Source of the DNA: Aulostomus chinensis
Taxonomy: Eukaryota; Chordata; Actinopteri; Syngnathiformes; Aulostomidae
Assembly (NCBI GenBank): GCA_037954235.1
Contig: JBBMOA010000021.1
Span: 8,087,501-8,151,500, forward strand
Length of the DNA stretch: 64,000 nucleotides
Direction: 5' to 3'
Under the pieces are notes generated by a model, which did no database searches, had not been told where the DNA came from, and was given only the letters and a program-made list of their open reading frames with translations. The position numbers and the translations under genes are program-made. Numbering within the stretch: the stretch's first letter is position 1; each line of letters starts with the position of its first letter. Below are positions 47,608 to 59,231 of the stretch, in pieces.

Positions 47608-49170
47608 GGGGGGGGGTGTCCACAGGAACAGATGGCCAACTCAAGGCCTGAAACGCCTGTTCTTCTTTTCTCTCTGGTTCTGCCTCAAGGCGAGAGTCTA
47701 CAAGTCCAAGTTGGAAGGGTTAGCAATTATACAGATGCAGATCATTCACGCAAACCTCCATGTCTGTGGGTGAAGTCTCACTGAGCTATTAAGCACTTAC
47801 ATAACGTTTTCACACAGTTGCCTACGATGAAGATTTGATTTCATGGACTTGATCCGTGCAGTGGCAAAGCTTGAAGGCCTGTAATAAATTACCATTGTCC
47901 TGTCTTCTCTCTCTCTCATCCCATACCGACTGAATCTACATCCGTGTGTGCCCCCCCCCCCAACCTTAGTTCTCTCTTTTTTCCACTAAAAGGAAACAGG
48001 TTCTATTCTGCACCAAATTCCAACCACTTCTACAAAAAATTAGTTTACGATCACAAATTTGAGTCCCAGCGATGGAGCTACTTTTGTATCTATATTGTGT
48101 AGGTTTGTCGGGATTATTGCACTACTGTTACACATCTTTACAAAAAATACACAGACGGAATAGTGGCACAGAATGTTCTGCTGACAGTAGAAGTCACAAG
48201 GGACAACAGTCACAGCAAAGCGCTCACTCAGAACTGTTGAGCTCAGATGTTGCATCTATGTTGCAGAAGGCTTGATGAGTCTATAAACTCAGGCAACATA
48301 AAGCTGGTTTGGTTCTGTTTAATCAGGAAAAAACATGATAATATGAAGGCATATTTACTGCAATGTTGTAGTGTAAAAGAATTTTATTCCAAGTATAATT
48401 AATTTGGGATTAAAAATGCATTTAAAAAAAACAAAACCAATGTTAATCCCAAATTTCTGTTTGAAAATCTAAAATGGGAAGTAGCTTGGTGCAAGATTGA
48501 TGGAGACAAGTCTTCAGACTAAGTCCAGCCCACAAGAATTTTTCACAAGATCCCCATGGCAAGAAAAAAATGGTGCAATTATCAACAAAATTTGAGGATT
48601 AGTGACCATATTTTTTGCGAAGAAGATTTTTAGGTTAACAATGAATGTTAACACAAATGTTATTTAGTCGCAATAAAATGATTTTTCTTCAAATTCCGTG
48701 CTCAAATCAATCTTTTTTCTAAAAAAAAAACAAAATGTAATCCAATTCTAATTGCATAATATGGCTTCAAAATAACTCCGCCGCCCGCTGGAATCCATTG
48801 CTAACTGTTTTCTTCATTAAGAGTGACGACATCAGCGTCGTCCTACAGTCCTAATGTACAGCGCCCTCTGTTGATACATCTTCGATTCCGTTCAAAATGG
48901 TTTGAAAAGCACAGAGGTTAGAAAAATACTGAGCTGGTTCAACAGCCTGATAATAGAGAAGGGTTAGGTGTGTGTGCTTATTCTGCTGAAACAATAAATT
49001 TGCCTCTTTTTTAACTTTTTTTTTTTTTTTTGCATCTGCGTACGGGGAGTATATATGTCCCCTTTGCGCTCAATGATTGTCACAAGAACAAGCAATTGCA
49101 ACCTAACAAGAAGCACATGGGAGAGCTTGTGTTTCACTGCTGCGGTTAAAAGTAAGGTAGGATGTTTTCA

Positions 49171-49172
<2 letters not shown>

Positions 49173-49202
<30 letters not shown>
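49173..49202 (+). repeat. (TG)n microsatellite
   Basis: 15 units. Confidence 0.95.
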
Positions 49203-49204
<2 letters not shown>

Positions 49205-50332
49205 CAAGCTTTAATATTCAGGGCAGACTGGATCATCATTCATGAGACAGACAGAAAACCATGAATGCTTTACAAGGTTAACATATAGTGTTACCTTGAC
49301 GGGTAGCTCTAGTTTAATAACAATGACACGCAGGGGAGGAGGTCACACCGAGTAAAAACAACAGATCTGAGACGAAAGAGACGAATGCATTCACTCAACT
49401 GTGGGCCTAAAATCTTTTCTTCACAACTGGGTCACATCTCTTATTGCTGAAAAGGAGGACAACACAATATGTCAGAAAATCTGTCAAGCTGTAAACAACT
49501 CAATAGTTTAATCAAAGTTTAATCAAGTTTGTGAAATATTTAGTCAGGTTTGTGGCATTTGCTCTGTGGGTAGACGTCAGGCTCAGCTCCCTATCGTTCT
49601 GCTATGGTACTAGGACTGCTTGTATTTCTGAGACAAACAGAAAAGTAGGCAATGGTAAGCTCACTTGCAGTGACATGCCCTTGAAAGATAACATCGGAGG
49701 GAAAACCATAATAAGTCAGCTTGGAAGGAAATGTTTTGCAAACATGCAAGAATGTTCCTGTTCAGCTAGGAATTGTATGTCCTGTTGGTGCTCCTGACCA
49801 AGGTCCTAGCAAAAAATCTGGAGTTGGTCCCCAAGCTCTTCACAGGCCCGCCTTGTTACACGGTTTGGTCGAAACTTGCCAATTTTCAGCGCGTGCCCTA
49901 GTTTGCTATAAGCTGGCTGGCTAACGAGCGCGGACGTTGTTGTTGTTTCAAGCTGCAAGGGGGACAGTGACAATGGCAGCATACAGAAAGCAGAAATGCA
50001 GAGATTGCTGACCGAAGTACTCCCCCGATGGTAAGCTTATGCCTGCTGTGTGGTCTGGTAACCACTCTGGTCAGAGCTAGTCTGGTAGTACTCTGTGGAT
50101 GGAGACCTTGCTAGAACTGGGTCGATTCTCATTAATTGTTGTTCAGACATAAGTGGTCCACATAGGTTTTCTTTACAGACCCTAAAAAACCTGGAGCAGT
50201 TCCTGTAACCTGCACCCTCATTCCATTGAACATACCTGGGTACATGAAAGACCTATGGAACCCTTTGCCATTGCCATTTGATGAAACCCCTTTTTGTTTT
50301 TTGGGTTCCATTCATATCAGAGATGAAAAATG

Positions 50333-50484
50333 GCTTCCTCCCACAGTCCAAAGACGTGCGAGAGGGGACGAGGTTAATCGGATACGCAAAATTGACCGTA
50401 GGTGTGGCTGTGAGAGAAAAATGGTTGTCTGTCTATATGTGTTGCAGTAGAAGATGGATGGATGGATGGATGGATGGATGGATG
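50333..50484 (+). mobile_element. SINE-like element fragment, copy 2 (body and tail)
   Basis: Contains cttcctcccacagtccaaag, attgaccgtaggtgtg, atggttgtctgtct and a (GGAT)n tail at 50453-50484. The tRNA-like head is missing, so it is 5' truncated. Confidence 0.65.
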
Positions 50485-50921
50485 ACAAAATGTTGCAGAA
50501 CTTACACATTTCATTGCATCAAGCCATAAGCAGCCTGCAAGTGACATCATTAGTCCGGGTTTTGTGTTGGAAGTCTGAGCTGATTGATAGCCTTGTCTAC
50601 TGCAGGGTGTCATTTGAGTCGCGACTGAACACAAATTAAAACCTTTTCCCACCTCAAACCATATTTTCATTGCAACTTTGACAGTGTCTCTTTTTTGGGC
50701 CATCAGAAAATGGGTTAAAAAGAGCGAAATGTTTTCATATCTGATATGAATAAATGCCAAATCTGCAGACAAAAAAGGCCTAAGTTGTTAGAGGAAACCA
50801 TGGATGTTCTTCTTTGAGTACAAAAATAAACTGATTCAGCGGCTCTTTTCAGCTGTCTCTTTCCCTCCAGTGTTCTGTTAATTCTTATAAAGGCATAGTG
50901 TAGGGCAGAAATTATAGAGGG

Positions 50922-50946
50922 CTAAAAATAATGGCTCTATAAATAA
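50922..50946 (+). promoter_or_regulatory. Paired MEF2-type sites
   Basis: CTAAAAATAA (50922-50931) and CTATAAATAA (50937-50946) both fit the MEF2 consensus YTAWWWWTAR, 15 bp start to start, in complex sequence (about 50860-51060) without repeats. Inferred from sequence alone. Confidence 0.3.
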
Positions 50947-51615
50947 GAGGTGCCCATTGAGAGTGATTGAGAGGCGAGGTCGCTAGGCAGCTGGGGATGC
51001 TGGGTAAGTTGGATTCATTAGCACTCTTCGCATCCAAAGATTAGCTTCCACAAGTCTCCCACACAAACACAAAGAGCCGCTTCCTTGTACATAGTGATGC
51101 AACACCGGGATCCAGAGTGTTCCAAACACTTTCTCTTCACAGCTCTCCACAGCGTTGCAAATTTAGCCCCCATCAGTACATCCATCAACTCTCATTACCA
51201 CTTTCCCCATCCCATGGAGGAACCCATGCAAACCACATTCTTAAAGCATTGTTCATCCAGCAGCAGCGTGGAATAATTTGTGTGCACAAATTTGTGTTGT
51301 GAGAGAGTGCGCAGCAGAAGCACCCTGTGTCTGTTTTATTATTCATACTCGTGTGGATCCTCTTTCAGCCCACAGACACCTGCCAGAGATACACACCGCA
51401 CATACTGATGCTGTCGCTATTTTATTCTCTCCCATTGCACCCCCCCCCCTTGTTGCTGTGCTTAACTGAGAACTTAAAAAAAAAAAAACGAAAACAAAAA
51501 ATACTCAGCAACAAACCACTTTGTATCCGTGCGTGTCCCATTTGCATAGGTTTTTTCGTGCATCATTTTTTTGGCTTAGCTTCTATTTGCTTTCATATAC
51601 ACCAACAGTGTCCAA

Positions 51616-51617
<2 letters not shown>

Positions 51618-51649
<32 letters not shown>
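51618..51649 (+). repeat. (CA)n microsatellite
   Basis: 16 units. Confidence 0.96.
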
Positions 51650-51652
<3 letters not shown>

Positions 51653-52010
51653 TACATAAAGGACACTTTTATTACCCCGATGCTCTTTTTAATGGCCCTC
51701 CTCCTCCCTCTTCATATTGACGTCACATCCATTAGGCTGTGCCTCTGGGCCCTTTTAGCGGAGGCTGGAGTACAGGACTCCAATGTACGAGACCCCCACT
51801 CAGAGTCAATCTCCACCTGATAAACTCGCTGTATTGGCTGATCTGACAGACGCAGTTGCCGCGGCAATCTGTTCGGTCTCTCTGCACACTGCTGCGACCA
51901 TCAATCCACTGTGAGAGAAAACCCATTGAACTGTGTGTTAGAGGAGAGAGCCGCATTAGCTGTAACACACTCGCGTGCGTGCTCTGTGAGCTGTTTATTT
52001 TTTGCACACA

Positions 52011-52054
52011 CAGCTCAACTATCACCACACATAGGAGTGTTGATAGTTGAGCTG
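52011..52054. other. Perfect 14-bp inverted repeat (hairpin)
   Basis: CAGCTCAACTATCA at 52011-52024 and its exact reverse complement at 52041-52054, with a 16-nt loop whose ACAC/GTGT can extend the stem. In complex non-repeat sequence. Confidence 0.6.
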
Positions 52055-52618
52055 GGAGACGTGTGTCTGGTGCCCTGAGAGTAATTTGAAGAGATAATGT
52101 TTCACGTATGATCAGCATCAGATCATGATAACTCACCAGCTTCTGCTAGCCGCCCTCTCTCTCTCTTTGCTACACTCCCAATGTCCTTATATACCAATGA
52201 AAAGTCTGTTTTTAGACAGAGATGAAGTGAAGCAGCAACATGGACCTCCCTCCCTCCCTCCCTTCATGAATATAAAATGAGTGTGAAGTACAGATGCAAC
52301 TTCAGCCTGTAGCAAAACAGAGGTAGCATGGCGGCAATTCTAGAGAAGACCGAAAAAGCATATCTGAGAGCAAATGTCGGATGAGGCTGAACTGTGGTGG
52401 CGAGCCTTTTCCCCAAATGAGAGAGGAGCCATCTGAAATGATAAAACGAAGCCTGGTTCTTCCCACCCGGGATACATAATCAATGGTCGGTGCGGCTGGC
52501 TGAATTTGCAGGGCTCTGCTGTGACTTAGTGCTGCACATTTAAACCCTATCCCCAACTGGAGCTCTATGTAATGAAAAATGAGACTTAACTTTCAGTAAA
52601 AGGAGGGTGTGTGTGTGT

Positions 52619-52635
52619 GGGGGGGGGGGGGGGGG
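52619..52635 (+). repeat. Poly-G run after (GT)n
   Basis: About 17 G residues directly after a short GT repeat. Confidence 0.95.
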
Positions 52636-52639
52636 ATCA

Positions 52640-54760
52640 CTCAAAAACTGGAAACGAGGAGAAAATGAAGAGGACGGGGAAATAGAGCTCCAGGTTGTTT
52701 TGATAAATAAGAGTGAACAAAGTGTTCTGTGAGGCGTGTTACAGCTCCGATCTATCACCGGATCATCAGGCTACATTAATAATTAATGTGCTTTGTAGAA
52801 GAAGTTCACTACAAATCATCAAGTGTTACTCTATGTTTGACAGGTAGAGAGGCATTTAGCTGACAAAAGAAGATGGATATTTTCACGGAGAGCTATTTCA
52901 TAACCAAGATGCTGTGGAGATGCCATATGTTACATATTTAAAGGAAGAAAGAATGCTTCTGCATCCTTGCTAATATTTTATCATTTACTCTTGTTACAAC
53001 CACTTTCGGTGCCCACTGTTTGATGATCCATCACTAGTTGTGTATGTTTTTAAAAAAAAAAATTGTAGTCTCTTTTGAGTTCCCACTTAGATCTCAGAGC
53101 TTTAATATCTGACTCTGATCTCAGACTAACATCTGGTTCCCTTGCACTGCTTGTTTGTGGTGCAGGGGCACCAGTTGTATGATGTCACAAAACCTCCCCG
53201 ACTGTGTTTTCTTTGGGGCTCACTTTGATGTCAGAGTTCTGATTTTAGCCTCTGACTTAGTTCTGATATTGCTTTTACTGTACGCGTCAAAGCCCTTTGA
53301 CCCCGGCGGTGCCAGTTGTTTGAAGTGAGGGGCCACAGGTTGGGCGGCACCAAAAAAACATCCCAGACTTTACTGTGATTTTGCTCTCAGTCATTCTGCC
53401 TGTCATCTTAGTCATCTTTGATGTCTGATGTTTGAGCAACACATGGAGAGAACATCAAAACCAGCCAGAATTGTGTCTTTCATCTCAGTGTTTCCTCTCA
53501 CTTTCTCTTCATCTCCCTTGATCTCCTTTCATCTCATCCCCAAACTCTGTCAGACTCCTGGCCATCAAACCCCAGACTGTCAAACTGGATGCTGCAGTTC
53601 CTTGGGGCACCAGCAAAGCCCACACGTTGGATGGCAATTCCATGAGTCCTTTTTGAATGGATAGATGGATGAACTCAGACTGCAGAGAATAAATTCACGT
53701 AAGCCCCGTTCAGTCTTTTCCGGTGTTTTAGTCTCTCCTGTCATTGTCGGGAGGCACAAACCCTTGAAGTATTTTCCATCCAATCATGTTGACGTCTCTT
53801 TTTTTTTGCTTTTTGATGGGAAGTGCCTATAAAAGAATATGTGGGTGACTTTTGTTGTGCTCCCGTGTGTCGTTTGACTCTAGTTTCACACTTGTGCCCC
53901 CCCAAAAAATTGCAAAAGGGTTATCAAAGCTCTGCAGGTGGATAGGTGTCGCAGAAAACACTGAGCCAGAGGGGAAGAGAGAGGAAAGATAAAAGGTCAA
54001 CAGGGCATGAAGGAGAGTGAGTGACATCAGAGACATGGTTTTCCTCCCGCCCATCTGTCCACTGAACAAAAAACAGGCCAGCTGATAGAAGCTCGCCAGC
54101 TGTTACCTCTACGCTTCCAACTTTTGCTCATTTACAGTATGTGAGCACACACAAACAGACCCACGAATGGAAGCGCCCCACAACGGTTGCCCTTGTTAAA
54201 AATGACATATTTCAAAATGACGGTCTCGCAAAACTTTTAAGAGGAAATGGGCTGTATGTGAGCTGTTTGGTCATCTTTTACAGCCATATTCCACATTAAA
54301 CATCGAACACAGAAGCTGCCCTTTAATGACGTTAAGTACCTGGAACTAGGGAAATCAGGAATTAGCCGATAAACATTGGAAAAGGAGGCATTTAGTCTGT
54401 GGAGCCAGTTGCTATTGTTCTTTAACAGCTTCCACTTTTTATACAAAAATGCTAAACAGCAATTTAAAGCTCTTAGTCTGAGCTGGGTTTAAGAAAAAAT
54501 AATGATATTTAAACTAAGAGGGCTTGAGAGGGACATTGCTGGCCCACGTTCAAAGCCTATAGACCTGGGCAGCTCACTGCGACTGGGCCTCAGATCTCCT
54601 CAGGGGGGCTCTGCCACCTCCGGCTCTCATCAAAGCCGACGGGACAGATGGAGACTGAGAACCGGATGCGTACGTGTGCCCGCTCGTGATACTGCTAGGT
54701 GTTGGGATTACAGAGAAAATGATAAGTAACAACAATTTTAATGATAAAACCTGTGAGCAG
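52640..54760. other. Gene-free stretch
   Basis: No gene seen. A 17-nt palindrome at 52773-52789 is described under findings. Confidence 0.4.
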
Positions 54761-54769
54761 CAGAAGGAG

Positions 54770-55030
54770 GAGTGACAAGTCCATCTAAATGTCCTGGGTC
54801 AGGAGCAGACAATCCAGAAAAGAAGAAAAAAAAAATCCAAAGCAGGAATCAGGAAAAGCAACATAAGGAAAACCCAAAACAGCAGGGAGGAGGGAGAGGA
54901 CTAATCGATAATGAGACACACCAGTGGCAATCAAGAGGAGCAGGAAACAAAGACAGGAAGTAACAGCACCACATGAGGGCAGATCACCAAAATAAAACAG
55001 AAGTATGAAATCAAGTGTTTGGTTAGAGGG
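54770..55030 (-). repeat. Dispersed pyrimidine-rich repeat, inverted relative
   Basis: Read on the minus strand it has the same style as 10000-10490 and 57225-57835 (tgtctttgtttcctgc, acttcctgtc, gtgtgtctcatta). Relationship is weaker than between the other two. Confidence 0.3.
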
Positions 55031-55499
55031 TAAACCTGCATACACATAGCCCTCGATGGCACATGGTTCCCCACCCCTGGTATATTCACTTTAATGTCTG
55101 GTTACACATGTTGCAACACACATGGAGCTGAGGCTGAGCTGGCACGCTGATGCAGCCCCTCATATCAGTTGATTATCATTTAGGATATTTTCATGGACGG
55201 ATGTAACGGCTTCAAAAGCTTGTTTTCACCTCCTGTAGAGCGGAACTGATAACTGTGTGGGTTTGTGCTTTGCAAAGGAAAGTCTCTGAAGGGTGGGGTT
55301 GGCTTTAAACAACAGGCATTAGAATGTAGACAAAACAGAGGAGAAGGGAGAAAGGAAAATCATGAGAGAGAGAGTGATGGCACTGTTGGGTTCATTTTTA
55401 TTATGATCGGAATTTGTTCAAGATAATAGTCAAGAGGAGAAGTCCAGGGCAGTCTGAACCTTGATTACAATCAAATAATTATAACCAGAAGGTGATCCA

Positions 55500-55895
55500 G
55501 GCAGCACAGTGGTGCAGTGGTCAGCACTGCTGCCTCACAGCAAGAAGGTTCTGGGTTTGAGTCCCGGCTCCATCACAGGGTCTTTCAGTGTGGAGTCTCC
55601 ATGTTCTCCCTGTTCCTGTGTGGGTTCTCTCTGGTACTTCAGCTTCCTCCCACAGTCCAAAGACATCAAGAGGGGACGAGGCTGATTGATACTCTAAATT
55701 GACCGTAGGTGTGACTGTGAGTGTGAATGGTTGTCTGTCTCTATGTGTTGGCCCTGTGATGGACTGGCGACCTGTCCAGGGTGAACCCCACCTCTCACCT
55801 GAAGGCTGCTGGGATCTGCTCCAGGCCCCCCCCCCCCCCCCCCCCACCATGACCCGTAACAGGACAAGCAGTAGAAATCTAATGGATGGATGGAA
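55500..55895 (+). mobile_element. SINE-like element, most complete copy
   Basis: About 395 bp: head gcagcacagtggtgcagtgg with a B-box-like gggtttgagtcccgg, body cttcctcccacagtccaaag, aaattgaccgtaggtgtga and gatggactggcgacctgtcc, tail atggatggatgg. A 20-base C run (55826-55845) interrupts the 3' part. I recognise this as a widespread teleost repeat of tRNA-derived type. Confidence 0.7.
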
Positions 55896-56115
55896 GGTTC
55901 TCCTAGTCAAGGCTGATGTGTCTATCTGCCCTAACATCTACTCCAAAAAACACCCCTTCACCACATTTGAGGAAAAACAGGTTGTTTTGTGTAACCCTGA
56001 TCATATTTGGACAAAAACATGGCTGCTTCTTTGAAGGAGGATCCTTGTTTTGTTTGTTTTTTTTCTAGTCACCATGGCTTTTAACTGTCCTCAGAATTTT
56101 TGTTCATTTTTTTAC

Positions 56116-56138
56116 GGGGGGGGGGGGGGGGGGGGGGG
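56116..56138 (+). repeat. Poly-G run
   Basis: 23 consecutive G, the longest mononucleotide run of G or C in the window. Confidence 0.97.
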
Positions 56139-56139
56139 A

Positions 56140-57220
56140 CAAAAACTACCAAACAAAGACAAGCTGCAGGTCCTTCTTTGTGCAAGAAAATTGTATTTTA
56201 TACGGTAAAGTATAATAATCACCTTATTTTGCTTCAACATGATGAAACTCTGAAGTGCGGGCAGTAATATACCTTGAAATTGAGACCGAGAAGTGGAATG
56301 GAACTGGAACTGGTGAGAGCAGAGGAGGCAGACTGTCTCGGTTTTAAAGGCACATTTTTTCTGGTGTTCTGAAGTGGGAACTGTGAGCTGACTGAAAACA
56401 GAGGACAGGCTGAACCACCTCACACGTGCAGCACATGAGTAGCACATTAGTCAAATTGACAGCTCGCCACTATCAGCAATCTTGCAAGGCGTTCCTGAGT
56501 ATTTTGCAAGATTTTTTTTAATCAGTTTATTTTTTTTGGGTGTGTTTGTGTGCACTCGTGTCATTCCACATATTGGTAGTATGTCTTTGTTGAAATATTC
56601 TAGCAGAGGTGACCACACTGGTGAAACGTGACAATAGGAAATATAAGAGTTTGGACTGTCTCCCTGACAGACGCACATCTTGCGTTCTCAAAAGCTGTAA
56701 ACGGCAGATGGATAACGTCTTTCTTGAGTGTTTGCAATGAAAATTACAGGCAAATTAGATTAATCTGAAGAGAAAGATACTCATCACAATTTCCTGCCTA
56801 GAGTATATGTGTGTGTGTGTGAGAGAGAGAGTGTGTGAGAGAGAGACAGACAAAGAAAGAGTGGCTGCCTCAACACTCAACGCCAAATTAACTGTGATAC
56901 CAGCTGTCTTAAGAAAATTTCACAAAGACGGCACAATTTTACTGTCTTCTGTTTTCATTTGATGGCCTGAGGAGTTGGTCAATGTGTTCTCATCTAAAAA
57001 GGCCAACTCTTAGAAAAGTAATCCTCATTTGTCATATTCCAACATGCAACTAGTAAGTTTTTTAGGTTTATAGCTGCGCCATTTAGTTGTGGGCATTTTA
57101 ATTAGGGCCTGAGCCAGAAGGTACTTCGGGGCCAAGACCCTACTATGTTTTTCTGTACTGTAGTTTGTGCCACTGACCCGTACAAATTTGTAGATCTCAG
57201 TCTCAGACTTGATGTGTTTC
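56140..57220. other. Gene-free stretch
   Basis: AT-rich, with a short TG/GA repeat at about 56808-56850. Nothing else supported. Confidence 0.5.
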
Positions 57221-57224
57221 TCCT

Positions 57225-57835
57225 GATGTTTTAGATCACTTGAGTCAGTTCCTGTTTTGTTTCACTTCCCTTTAGTGTCTTCATGTGCTTTATGCTTCCT
57301 GTTTTTGTCCGTTTCCTGCCTTTTTTCAGTGAATCATCTGTGTCTTGTTTGTGAATAAGTCTCCATGTCACCGCCTGGACCTCTGTAGATTTGTAGTTCT
57401 GATCTTGGTTTCTTGCTTTTCCTTAAATGTGTTTGCATTTTTGTTTTTTTGCATTTCCTTGTTTGTGATTTGGTTTTGGTCCATCGTCAGTTCCTGTTTT
57501 ATTATGAAATTCCCTCCCCTATTGTACCCGGCTTTGTATTACTTCCTGTCTTTGTCTGTTTCCGGCCTTTTACAGTGCATCGCCTGTGTCTGGTCTGTTA
57601 ATCCGTCTGCGTCAGTCTCAGTTCCCAGTGTTTCTCACCCATTCAGCTCCTCCTCTCCTCCCCCTTCTTGCTGTGTCATTAGTTGAGTTTATTTTAAGTA
57701 CAGTTTCTTACGTTACGTGAGGTCGCGTCCTCATGTTCACCCACTTCATTGTATGTTTCTATTGCCTGTGTGTGGTTTTTTTTTTAATTCATCTTTTGCA
57801 CTCTAAAGCCTCTTTCACTGACTGTTACCATGACA
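57225..57835 (+). repeat. Dispersed pyrimidine-rich repeat, copy 2
   Basis: Shares cgcctgtgtctggtctgtta and gtcagtctcag with 10000-10490 in the same order. Open frames inside are by-products of its T-rich composition. Possibly an LTR or retroelement 3' region. Confidence 0.5.
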
Positions 57836-58870
57836 GCGTTTCTCTGCTTTTGATAGCAATTTATGGCGTGACAGCTTAACGATATCGGCTTGAGTGGTTA
57901 ATGGTTCCACACTGGCAGCAGAAGACGAGTGTTAAATTCCCTCCGCAAAAAAAGTTGAGGCGATAAAGGTTACCTCCATTTTTATTTTTTACAACACAAA
58001 GACAACAAAAACCCTAACCTTTAATAGTTACATTTATGATGCGTCAGTGTTACGATTAAGTTCTGGCACAAATGGGTGTGTGGTTAAAACACGACTGTAC
58101 TTTTGTCAAGGCTTTTGCTCTGAGCATCTCGAGTTATCTTTTTATTTGTATTTGATGCTAAACTGTCTTGCTGATTAAGTGTATTTGCATAAACTGGTTT
58201 AGCACAAATAAACCAGGATCCAAGATGTGTATTGTTGTCAGAAGGTGACAGCCAGCAATCTTACACACGACTGGAACAAACAAATCGCAAACCCAAAAAT
58301 GGACTTGAGCAACAACCCCAGTCCACACGAACTGGTTTTTGCTGCTAGTAGCCATGTTGTTGTGTTGTTGTTGCTACGAAGTTAGAGAATATCTGACTTC
58401 ATTTCATCTACTCTTTTTGTGTGTGTGTGTGCGTGTGTGTTAAACAAATATCTCCAAAGAAGTGTCACTCGGTTGAAAAGGTCTGACGGAAAATTTGTGA
58501 GCAAGAAAATCACTTCCTGTCAGTCACATTGACATGAAAGCTACAGCGGCATATTGCTATTGCCTTTAGCTTTAATTATTGGGCTACATTACATTATGTT
58601 ACATTAATCAAACTGCAGACAGATAAGCTAAGCAGTAGGGATGGGATGTGAATTATTAAAAGCTGTGGTATTGATAAGCTCTGACGTTACTGGTTCTTTT
58701 ATCAGTTCTTTTGCTGTAGTTAATTATCACACTGCAGCTTCCCCTCTTCGTCTCTGTTGGGGCAGAGCTCCTCTACTCTTCTTGCTAGCTCCCAACATCC
58801 AAACCCCCCCAATGGACTTTATTTTGGTTCAGTTATATTTTTTGAATTCTGAACAGGGTTCCAATTCTAC
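57836..58870. other. Gene-free stretch
   Basis: Non-coding; no named feature apart from a short GT tract near 58418-58440. Confidence 0.5.
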
Positions 58871-58875
58871 AATTC

Positions 58876-58935
58876 TACAATTTCATTAAGCAGACGCTTT
58901 TGTCCAAAGCGACGTACAACACAACACAACACAAC
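58876..58935 (+). repeat. Fish repeat fragment
   Basis: Contains tcattaagcagacgctttt, gtccaaagcgacgtacaa and an acaac tandem. This string is very common across teleost genomes as an interspersed repeat; only a 60-bp piece is here. Confidence 0.5.
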
Positions 58936-59179
58936 GTTCCAGTTTATCAAGGCGACCATGGATCACATCTGTAATTTGGGTTGAGATCAAACTGAGTCGT
59001 CTGGACAAAACTGGGCACATTCAGGCCAAATAAACATAATCTGGGTTTAGGGTTATAAAAAAAGAGACAAAGATGCATTTTAAACTTCCAACTTATTTAG
59101 CTGTTGTTAATTTTATTAAAAGGGGCCTGCTGCTCAGTCGCCCACCCACGATAGTTGGAGACCTTATTTCCATAGCAAA

Positions 59180-59230
59180 AGAAGAAGAAGAAGAAGAAGA
59201 AGAAGAAGAAGAAGAAGAAGAAGAAGAAGA
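59180..59230 (+). repeat. (GAA)n trinucleotide repeat
   Basis: About 17 perfect units. Confidence 0.97.
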
Positions 59231-59231
59231 G

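Noticed and set aside
55060..55079. hAT-like right end (ggttccccacccctg)
   Set aside because: No matching left end with an 8-bp duplication was found; the nearest CAGGGG at about 54600 has different flanks.
57345..57686. 113-codon hydrophobic frame
   Set aside because: Lies in a T-rich dispersed repeat shared with 10 kb; hydrophobicity reflects T-rich codons.
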